A stretch of DNA of 64,000 nucleotides from the NCBI GenBank assembly GCA_017694945.1, contig JADIMA010000082.1, forward strand, positions 1 through 64,000. Reading direction: 5' to 3'. Origin of the DNA: Candidatus Merdivivens pullicola. Its GTDB lineage: Bacteria; Bacteroidota; Bacteroidia; Bacteroidales; UBA932. Below are positions 1 to 8,300 of this stretch, piece after piece. Every line of letters starts with the position of its first letter. The stretch's first letter is position 1. The notes under the pieces are model-generated. The model saw nothing but the letters and a program-made list of their open reading frames with translations, ran no database searches and had not been told where the DNA came from. Made by a program: the position numbers and the translations under genes.

Positions 1-36
1 ACCGGTTCGTTGTATAATTAATAAAAGGGAACAGTT

Positions 37-198
37 ATGCCAAAGTCTTCTTCGGATGTTAAGTCTTTTGTCCTCAGAGTAGATGCCAAGACTTGGGAAG
101 CCCTTGAAAAATGGGCTGCTGATGAGTTCCGAAGTGTCAATGGCCAATTGCAATGGATAATTTCGGAAGCTCTCCGCAAGAGCGGCAGGATCAAATGA
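37..198 (+). CDS. Small Arc/ribbon-helix-helix-like DNA-binding protein (53 aa, MPKSSSDVKSFVLRVDAKTWEALEKWAADEFRSVNGQLQWIISEALRKSGRIK)
   Basis: Read directly: ATG at 37, TGA at 196-198; RHH-like pattern (F-x-L-R-V-D then two helices); shorter than the ORF-track cutoff. Confidence 0.75.
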   Translation: MPKSSSDVKSFVLRVDAKTWEALEKWAADEFRSVNGQLQWIISEALRKSGRIK

Positions 199-206
199 TC
201 GGTCGA

Positions 207-357
207 AATATCGTAATATACTGATATATTGTAAATTACTATTATTATAATATTTTACAGGTATGGAATTCGAGGGCTTCCGAACCCTTTGAATTCCATA
301 CCTGTTTTTTGCGTGTTGTTTTTCTTGATTTACAATAAATTACAAGAATAAAAGTTA
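207..357. repeat. ~150-bp dispersed repeat, copy 1, with central hairpin (258-304) followed by T6
   Basis: Near collinear match to 57321-57478; perfect 14-bp arms CAGGTATGGAATTC / GAATTCCATACCTG. Confidence 0.85.
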
Positions 358-372
358 TTGCGGCTTTTCGTT

Positions 373-744
373 TTAGAACGGCAGATCGTCTTCGTCTGAA
401 ACCGGTTCCGAAAGGTCGTCGATGCCTGGCGCGGCAGGTGACGGTGCGGCAGGCGACGGCGCAGCAGGCTGCGTTCCGGCATGTTCAAGCCGCCATGCCC
501 TTATGTCATTGTACCATCTTCCGTTGTATTCCCTTGCGGAAATGCTGAAAGATATTTTCATTTCATCCCCTTCCCTGTATTTTTCCAAATCGTGGACTCT
601 GTCTCCCCAGACATTGAAACAGATATAACTCGGGTATTGTCCTTCCTGGTATTCTATGACGAATTCCTGTTTCTGCCATTCGCCTCTGGCCGATGCGCCC
701 TTCTGGATGGCAAGTTTCTTGCTTAATTTTCCGGTAATCTCCAT
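373..744 (-). CDS. DUF3127 family OB-type protein with SSB-like acidic C-terminus (DEDDLPF)
   Basis: Translation MEITGKLSKKLAIQKG...GRWYNDIRAWRLE matches the DUF3127 pattern; ends ...SDEDDLPF. Confidence 0.8.
   Translation of the reverse strand: MEITGKLSKKLAIQKGASARGEWQKQEFVIEYQEGQYPSYICFNVWGDRVHDLEKYREGDEMKISFSISAREYNGRWYNDIRAWRLEHAGTQPAAPSPAAPSPAAPGIDDLSEPVSDEDDLPF
424..474. repeat. 15-bp in-frame tandem repeat encoding PAAPS units in the DUF3127 linker
   Basis: GCGGCAGGTGACGGT / GCGGCAGGCGACGGC / GCAGCAGG... Confidence 0.7.
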
Positions 745-810
745 GATTTCAGCATGTCTAAAAAAAGAGGAGGCCCGAAGACACTCCTCTTCAAATTTCG
801 TAAAGGTATG

Positions 811-1629
811 TTATTTTGCCAGTTTGGCAGTTTTTGCTTTTGGCGCCGGTTTGGCAACGGTTTTTGTCTGCGTTGGCGCTTTGTCGTTTTCGGTCTCCAC
901 GTAAGGCATCACCTTTATCAGTTCAATGTCGAATATGAGTGTGGAGTTGCCAGGGATAGGGCCTCTGCGAGAAGAACCGTATGCGAGTTCGGATGGTATG
1001 TACAGTTCCATTCTTCCTCCTTCGCCGATCTTAGGAAGGCCTTCTTTCCATCCGTCGATGAAAACCTGCAAAGGCATGGTCACGGATTTGCCTTTTGAAG
1101 AATCGAATTCTTCGCCGTTGATGAAGGTTCCTCTGTAAATTACTTCCACGGTATCTTTAGGAGATGTAGGGCGGAGTTCGCTTCCTTCTTCGATAATCTT
1201 GTACTGAAGTCCGCTTTCAGTTTCCTCTACGCCTTCCTTTTCCCTGTTTGCTTCAAGGAATTTTTCGCCTTCTTTGAGATTGACCTCGTTGTCGTAAGCG
1301 GTCATGATTCCGAGGTATTTCCTGAATGTAGGGTTGATGTCCTTAGGATCCAGTTTGAATGCGGTGGTGTCATTAGGGCCGGTGGCTTTGAAATAGTCGT
1401 ACATGCCTTCTTTGACTTCGGACATGTTCACGAAATCCTGATTGAACCCGTTGTTTTTGATGAAATATCCGAAATTGAAGCCGATATAATAACTAACGGA
1501 ATCAATGAGGGATTTCTGTGGGAGTTCGGTTTCGATTTCAAAGTCGTGGGTTGCGGGCGCAGTGCCTGTCCCGCATGATACAAGTGCCGCTGTAAGTGCG
1601 CCAAATGCCAATGATTTGATGATTTTCAT
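811..1629 (-). CDS. FKBP-type peptidyl-prolyl cis-trans isomerase, lipoprotein
   Basis: Lipobox LVSCG; FKBP core VEVIYRGTFINGEEFDSSKG...LAYGSSRRGPIPGNSTLIFDIELI; start moved to the MKIIKSLAFG methionine. Confidence 0.9.
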   Translation of the reverse strand: MKIIKSLAFGALTAALVSCGTGTAPATHDFEIETELPQKSLIDSVSYYIGFNFGYFIKNNGFNQDFVNMSEVKEGMYDYFKATGPNDTTAFKLDPKDINPTFRKYLGIMTAYDNEVNLKEGEKFLEANREKEGVEETESGLQYKIIEEGSELRPTSPKDTVEVIYRGTFINGEEFDSSKGKSVTMPLQVFIDGWKEGLPKIGEGGRMELYIPSELAYGSSRRGPIPGNSTLIFDIELIKVMPYVETENDKAPTQTKTVAKPAPKAKTAKLAK

Positions 1630-1663
1630 TTTTGTATTAATTTTTGCGTTCAACTTTTCAAAA

Positions 1664-3034
1664 TCATGCAAAATTACTATTTTTTTGCTTTTTGCAAACC
1701 AGAAAAAGGAAAGTTAATCCGATAATTGCCGAACATAGTGAAGTAAAAAGGATTGTGACCTTGCCTATGTCTGTAATGCCGCTGTCCGGGAAGGCGAGGT
1801 TGTTTATGAAAATAGACATCGTGAATCCTATTCCGCCGAGTATTCCGATGCCGACAATCTGCCTCCACTTCGCATCTTCAGGTTTGCGGGCCAGCCCTGC
1901 CTTGGTCGCAAGCCAGCTGAAAAGGAAAATGCCCAGAGGTTTTCCGATGAATAGCCCGAAAAATATTCCGAGCGATATGTCTGGAATGCCGTCTCCGGGC
2001 CCCAGTGCGCTCCCGTTTAATGCCACTCCTGCATTGGCCAGGGCGAATACGGGCATGATCATGAATGTAACCCAGGGGTGCAGCGTGCTTTCAAATTTGT
2101 GCATGAGCGGATCGGCCTTGTTGATCATGCTGTGCATCGTGTGGATTATATGCTGCTGTTCCGGGTTGGCGATGACTTCCACCTTCGCGGAACCGGCCAT
2201 TTTGAATTTGTCAATCAGGTATTGCAGTTTTGTCCCGAAGCGAAGTTCGTTTATGACGCTTCTCGCCGGGGTGACTGCGGCGAGAAGTACTCCGGCAATC
2301 GTGGCGTGGACTCCTGAACGATATACGAAGTACCATAAAAATACTCCGGCAATGATATAGACATATTTATTCCTGATGTTCAGGAAGTTCAGGAGAGCAA
2401 GGCCGGCGACAATGCCTGCGGCGTACAGCAGGAATACCGGGTCGAGGGCATGTGCGGGATAAAACAGTGCGAGCACGATTATCGCCCCGAGGTCATCGAC
2501 GATTGCCAGCGCGGTAAGGAATACCTTTAACGAAAGCGGGACGCGTTTCCCCAGCAGCGATACTATGCCTATGGCGAAGGCTATGTCGGTAGCCATTGGG
2601 ATTCCCCAGCCTTTTTCGGTAAACGGATTTCCCGAATTGAACATGAAATACGTTACGGCAGGCACCAGCATGCCACCTATGGCTGCGAATATGGGAAGGG
2701 CGGCGTGTTTTAGCGAAGACAGTTCCCCTACCAGCATCTCGCGCTTGATTTCCAGCCCGACGACAAAGAAGAATATGGCCATCAGCCCGTCGTTGACCCA
2801 GTCGAGCAGTGACATTTTAAGTGAGAAGTTTCCGACCGAGATCCCCATTTCCTTGTCCCAGATGTTTACCAGCCAGGGCATCAGCCCGGTGTTGGCGGCT
2901 ATGATGGCCAGGGCGGTACATATTATGAGCACTATGCCTCCGGCTGATTCGTTGTGGAAAAAGGTATTGAAGATGTTCCGGATTTCGTACATCCGGAATT
3001 TTTTAAGGCTCTGTTCTCTGTCAATAGCAGACAT
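1664..3034 (-). CDS. nhaA: Na+/H+ antiporter NhaA
   Basis: Translation with NhaA signatures (GLEIKREMLVGEL, ALAIVDDLGAIIVLALFY). Confidence 0.95.
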   Translation of the reverse strand: MSAIDREQSLKKFRMYEIRNIFNTFFHNESAGGIVLIICTALAIIAANTGLMPWLVNIWDKEMGISVGNFSLKMSLLDWVNDGLMAIFFFVVGLEIKREMLVGELSSLKHAALPIFAAIGGMLVPAVTYFMFNSGNPFTEKGWGIPMATDIAFAIGIVSLLGKRVPLSLKVFLTALAIVDDLGAIIVLALFYPAHALDPVFLLYAAGIVAGLALLNFLNIRNKYVYIIAGVFLWYFVYRSGVHATIAGVLLAAVTPARSVINELRFGTKLQYLIDKFKMAGSAKVEVIANPEQQHIIHTMHSMINKADPLMHKFESTLHPWVTFMIMPVFALANAGVALNGSALGPGDGIPDISLGIFFGLFIGKPLGIFLFSWLATKAGLARKPEDAKWRQIVGIGILGGIGFTMSIFINNLAFPDSGITDIGKVTILFTSLCSAIIGLTFLFLVCKKQKNSNFA

Positions 3035-3062
3035 GTTCTTTCAATAAAAAAGTTTTAGGTTG

Positions 3063-3070
3063 CAAAATTA
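3063..3070 (-). promoter_or_regulatory. Bacteroidetes-type -7 box TAATTTTG upstream of nhaA
   Basis: Matches TAnnTTTG on the minus strand. Confidence 0.5.
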
Positions 3071-3151
3071 ATAATTTATCAAATAATCTCGGGAAAAATT
3101 TGGAGGGAATGCGATTGTTTGATATCTTTAGGGGAAATTAGACAACTGTAT

Positions 3152-5356
3152 ATGGAAATAACATCGGGACTGCTTCACGCCAAACTCAAGGAATTCTTCG
3201 GTTTTGACAAATTCAAAGGACAGCAAGAGGATATAATAAAAAGTCTTATTTCCGGCAAGGACACTTTCGTGCTGATGCCTACCGGGGGCGGCAAGTCTCT
3301 GTGTTATCAGCTTCCGGCGCTCGTCATGGAGGGGACGGCTATTGTGATTTCGCCGCTGATCGCCCTGATGAAAAACCAGGTTGACGCCATAAGGGGGTTT
3401 ATTTCGGATCAGGAAGGGATAGCGCATTTTCTCAATTCCTCTTTGAACAAAAGCCAGATTGCCGAGGTCAGGAAGGATCTTGTCGAAGGCGTCACCAAGT
3501 TGCTGTATGTCGCGCCGGAGTCCCTGACAAAGGAGGAAAATGTTTCTTTCCTGAAGCAGTTGAAGATTTCGTTCTATGCAGTTGACGAGGTGCATTGCAT
3601 CTCGGAATGGGGGCATGATTTCCGTCCGGAATACAGGCGTATCCGCGAAATCGTGGAGGAAGTGGGCCGTGCGCCGATAATCGCGCTTACCGCTACGGCG
3701 ACGCCTAAAGTCCAGTACGATATCCAGAAAAATCTGGGAATGTTGGACGCCAATGTGTTCAAGTCCTCTTTCAACAGGCCTAATCTGTATTACGAGGTTA
3801 GGGACAAGGTCGATCCGAAGCGCGACATGATCAAGTTCATCAAGCAGAATGCAGGCAAGTCAGGAATCGTGTATTGTCTTTCAAGAAAGAAAGTGGAAGA
3901 GATTGCCGAATTGCTTAATGTGAATGGTATCAAGGCATTGGCCTACCATGCCGGAATGGATGCGGCGACAAGGGCGGCCAATCAGGACAAGTTCCTTATG
4001 GAGGAGGTCGATGTGATAGTCGCCACCATTGCTTTCGGCATGGGCATAGACAAGCCCGATGTGCGTTTCGTAATACACTACGACATGCCGAAAAGCCTTG
4101 AAGGCTATTACCAGGAGACCGGCAGGGCGGGCAGGGACGGCCGGGAAGGCAAGTGCATCGCCTATTATTGTTATAAGGACATGGTCAAACTTGAGAAGTT
4201 CATGCAGGGCAAGCCTGTCACCGAGCAGGAGATAGGCAAGCAGTTGCTGCAGGAGACAATCGCTTATGCCGAGTCCACCCAGTGCCGAAGGAAGATACTT
4301 CTGAACTATTTCGGGGAAGAATACGGACAGGAAAACTGCGGTGCATGCGACAATTGCCTGCATCCGCGCAAGCAGTTTGATGGAAAAGAAGCGCTTCTTA
4401 CGGTAATCGAGCTTGTTCTTTCCATGCCTGAACACTTCAAGACGGAGCATTTGGCCAACATACTTGCAGGTGTCGATACCGCGCTGGTGAAGTCCTATCA
4501 TCACAACGGGCACGAGATGTTCGGTATCGGGAAGTCGAAAGGCGCAAGATACTGGATATCCGTCATCAGGCGCGGTGTCGTCGATAAGTTCCTGGACAAG
4601 GACATAGAGACTTTCGGACTTATAAGCGTAACGGACAAGGGCCGCAAGTTCTATGATTCCCCGTATCCTCTCATGATGACCGAAGACAGGGAGTTTGCCG
4701 AAGGGGACGACGATGACGACGATGTTGTTTCTTCGCAGGTGAAGGCAGGCGGCGGAGGAGCCGGCGACGAGGTTCTGCTTTCGATGCTGAAAGACCTGCG
4801 TTCTTCCATGTCGCGAAGGCTCAAATTGCAGCCGTGGGTGATTTTTACAGATGTCGCCCTGGAGGATATGACGATACTTTATCCGATAACTGTTGACGAA
4901 TTGAAGCATTGCCAGAATGTCGGCGAAGGCAAGGCTAAAAAGTTCGGCAAGGAATTTGCCGAACTCATCAGACGCTATGTTGAGGAAAACGATATAACCC
5001 GTCCGAACGATTTCGTTGTCAAGACCGTGGTGAACAAGTCCGCCAACAAGGTGCAGATCATAACCAGCATAGACCGCATGCATCCTTTGGAGGACATAGC
5101 CGAGGCCATAGGCATGGAAATGGACGAGTTGCTGGACGAGATAGAATCCATCGTATATTCGGGGACGAAGTTGAACATTGATTATTACATCCGGCAGGAA
5201 GTAGATGACGACAAGGTCGAAGATATTTACGATTATTTCAAAAATGAAGCCGAGTCGGATTCGCTGGCTGATGCAATGAAGGAACTCGGCCCTGATTTTA
5301 CTGAAGAAGAAGTACGTCTGGTGAGAATCAAATTCCTCTGCGAAGTGAGCAATTAG
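3152..5356 (+). CDS. recQ: ATP-dependent DNA helicase RecQ (with HRDC region)
   Basis: Motifs PTGGGKSLCYQLPA, DEVHCISEWGHDFRPEY, QETGRAGRDG; zinc cysteines; start moved to MEITSGLLHAKLKEFFGF. Confidence 0.95.
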   Translation: MEITSGLLHAKLKEFFGFDKFKGQQEDIIKSLISGKDTFVLMPTGGGKSLCYQLPALVMEGTAIVISPLIALMKNQVDAIRGFISDQEGIAHFLNSSLNKSQIAEVRKDLVEGVTKLLYVAPESLTKEENVSFLKQLKISFYAVDEVHCISEWGHDFRPEYRRIREIVEEVGRAPIIALTATATPKVQYDIQKNLGMLDANVFKSSFNRPNLYYEVRDKVDPKRDMIKFIKQNAGKSGIVYCLSRKKVEEIAELLNVNGIKALAYHAGMDAATRAANQDKFLMEEVDVIVATIAFGMGIDKPDVRFVIHYDMPKSLEGYYQETGRAGRDGREGKCIAYYCYKDMVKLEKFMQGKPVTEQEIGKQLLQETIAYAESTQCRRKILLNYFGEEYGQENCGACDNCLHPRKQFDGKEALLTVIELVLSMPEHFKTEHLANILAGVDTALVKSYHHNGHEMFGIGKSKGARYWISVIRRGVVDKFLDKDIETFGLISVTDKGRKFYDSPYPLMMTEDREFAEGDDDDDDVVSSQVKAGGGGAGDEVLLSMLKDLRSSMSRRLKLQPWVIFTDVALEDMTILYPITVDELKHCQNVGEGKAKKFGKEFAELIRRYVEENDITRPNDFVVKTVVNKSANKVQIITSIDRMHPLEDIAEAIGMEMDELLDEIESIVYSGTKLNIDYYIRQEVDDDKVEDIYDYFKNEAESDSLADAMKELGPDFTEEEVRLVRIKFLCEVSN

Positions 5357-5367
5357 ATTTTTAAGCC

Positions 5368-8300
5368 ATGAAACGTTTTTTGTGTTTTCTGGCATTGGCA
5401 GTTGTCTTTTCGACGGCTGCAAATGCCATTGCCGACCGTTATCAGGACAAGCGCCTGAAATTTAAAAAAGATTGGACGGAATATTCCAGGGCTGAAGAAA
5501 AGGATCTGCCCAAGACTCAGGAAAGGATACTGGAAAGGATAATGGACAAGGCGGTTTCCGAGGATGCCTGTCTCGATCTTTGCTATGCTTTCGACGAGTA
5601 TGTGTCATTGTCCGGCTATGATCGGGAGGAGTTGCCGGACAGGCTTGATTATATATATGGTGTGATAGAAGGGCTGCCGTCGGTACAGATGAAATGCCTT
5701 ATGTATCTGTCGGTGAGGCAGGATGCCCCTCAAAGGGCCACGGATTCGTTGGCTTCATGCCTGGAGAGGAACAAGGACGCGCTCATCGGGAAGCACCGTA
5801 TCACAGCAGGCATGGCGTCCGCCGTTGGCGGCTCCATCGATGAGGCTTTCCATTATATAGACGATTACGAATTTCTTCTCAAAAAGTTGATATATACATA
5901 CTGGCCGGGGATGTCCCGTGTTCCGGCCGGCTATATTGACAAACTGGTGGAATATTGTTCCGGAGCCGGAGAAGAATACATGATAAATTTAGTGGACGCC
6001 CTGATGATAAAAGCCGGGCACGAGGCCGAAAACGCTTATGCCGGGACCGGGAACGGGGAATTGATCAGGCGTTACAGGGAAATAGCCGACAGTTGCGGGG
6101 ACAATGCGGCATGGATTATTCCGGTTTCGCGTATGGCGGAACTTCTCCGTATCCGTTCAGGGAGCGAAGACGAATTTCTTTCCCTCGATTCCATGTCGAG
6201 GCAGGCTATAGCATGGGCGGATGAAAAACTTTCGCAGAAAGATATCCCGTTTTATGAAAAACAGTTGCTTGAAGACCGGAAGGAGGATATCGAACATGTC
6301 ATTGACATGCTGAATGAAAAGGCGATTTACGATCTGACCGAATATTTCCCGTATCCTTGCGAGACCGAGATTGTGTTTGCCGTGAAAAATTGCAGTGACG
6401 TGCATGTGACTATAAACAAGTCGGATCTTTCCGGAATCGTCATGGATGAGACTGTGCATTGTCCCGGAACAAGGAGTTTCGGAGTGGAGGATACGCTCGT
6501 CCTGTTTACTTTGCCGGCTCTGGAAGACGGGAATTATAACATATCATATTATATTCCCGGAGAAAACGCTGCATTGTGGAACAGGATAAGCCGTCGTCTC
6601 GATGTGTCTTCTTATTCTGTGGCGATGAGGACGGGATCCGACGGGATTCCCGAGTTTTATCTGACTGATGCGAGGACGGGGAAGCCTGTTGAAAGTTCCG
6701 GCTTTACAATTGAGTTTGAGGACAAGGGGCGCGAGCCTTTTTCGTCAGTAATGGATTTTGACGGTTTTACGAAACTTCCGGTTGAAATAGACTGTTACGC
6801 CCGTCTCCGTTTTGTCTCCCCGGACGGCAGGCGTTCTCCCGAGGTCCCGATATATCCTGAGCGTCCGCATTATTCGGGAAGCCGGCCTTATGATGCTTCC
6901 TACGGAGAGTTTTTCCTTGACAGGAAACTGTTCAGGCCCGGCGAGAAAGTGCGTTTTAAATATGTGGCATATCATTCGAATGGCAGGAGGCTCGGTGTCG
7001 AACCCGGGAAAACAGTGTCCGTGGGGCTTTATGCTTCGGACGGCAGGCTGGTTGATAGCCTTTCTTGCACGACCGGCGATTTCGGTTCAGCCTCAGGGGA
7101 GTTCGAGATTCCTGAAGGTCTGATGAACGGGACTTTCAGCATAAGGACAAAAAGCGGCAGCATGGAATATTTCCGTGTCGAGGATGCGGAGCCGCCTGTT
7201 TTCTCGGCCGGCTTCAACCCGGTGGAAGGCATTTTCAGGTATGGCGATTCATTGTCGGTTTCCGGTTATGTCAAAAGTTACAGAGGATATGATGTGGAGG
7301 GAGCCAAGGTGGCATATACGGTTGAAGACCGCTGGGGAGGCCGGGAGTTTTCCGGGAAAACATATACCGGACGGGACGGGAGTTTTTCAATACCTGTCGT
7401 GATGACCGGGGGCTATATGTGCATTAATGCCGTGGCCACCATGCAGGACGGCAGTTCTCTTGAGTTCCGCAAATCGTTGATGACCGATGAGTATGGGGTG
7501 GAACTGTCGATTTTGACCGATTGTCTTAAAGTATCCGACGACGGCGGGTTTTATTCAATAGGAGATGACAGCCTTGCGTTTGAACTGGAGGCGAAAAACA
7601 GGGACGGTGTCGTTCTGGACAGCCTTGCATGCCGCTATTCGGTCTGCCGTGTCGGCGAGGACGGCAAGAAGCGTGTTGTTTTCTCGGCAGACGCATTTAC
7701 AGGAGAAAAACTGGTTGTCGGCAAAGAAATGTTGTCTCCGGGCGAATACGAGGTGTCGTTTTCTTATGAGTCGGACGGACTTGTGAACAGCGAGGCCCGG
7801 AGTTTTATTTTCCTTGAAGATTCCGAAGCCGCTTATCCGGATATTGACAGGCCGTATGTGTTTGTGGAGGTTTCAGGTGATACGTGCCTCATGGGCGGCA
7901 GGGACAGCCTGTGGGTGCTTGCGGAATATTTCGACTTGAATACCGGGGAACTTCTGGAAGTAGGCCGGGATGTGCTGGTTCCGGGCATTCATCGCATATG
8001 TGACAGTATTCCGGAACTTTATCCGGGCAGGAGCCTTGTGCGTTCTCTCTATGTCGTAAAGGAAGGTGAGGCAAAAGTCTTGCGGACGGATCTTTCGAGC
8101 ACGGCGGACTTCTCCATTGACATGGAGGTGGCTTCGCTCAGGAAGGTCACTTCTTCCGGGACTACGGAATATTTTACTTTGATTTTTCCAGACACTCATG
8201 ATGTTGAAGTGCTCGTGGATATTTTTGACAAGAGTTCGGAAGATATCATGTCCAATAAATATTATTTCGCTCCCCAGAATGTGCTTAAGCGGGCTTATGT

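Noticed and set aside
4681-4770. Acidic/glycine-rich insert in RecQ (EGDDDDDDVVSSQVKAGGGGAGDE) as a novel domain
   Set aside because: Looks like a flexible linker before the HRDC region; common in Bacteroidetes proteins.
3881-5422. 513-aa antisense ORF over recQ
   Set aside because: Shadow frame opposite a clear RecQ helicase; low-complexity translation without a recognisable domain.
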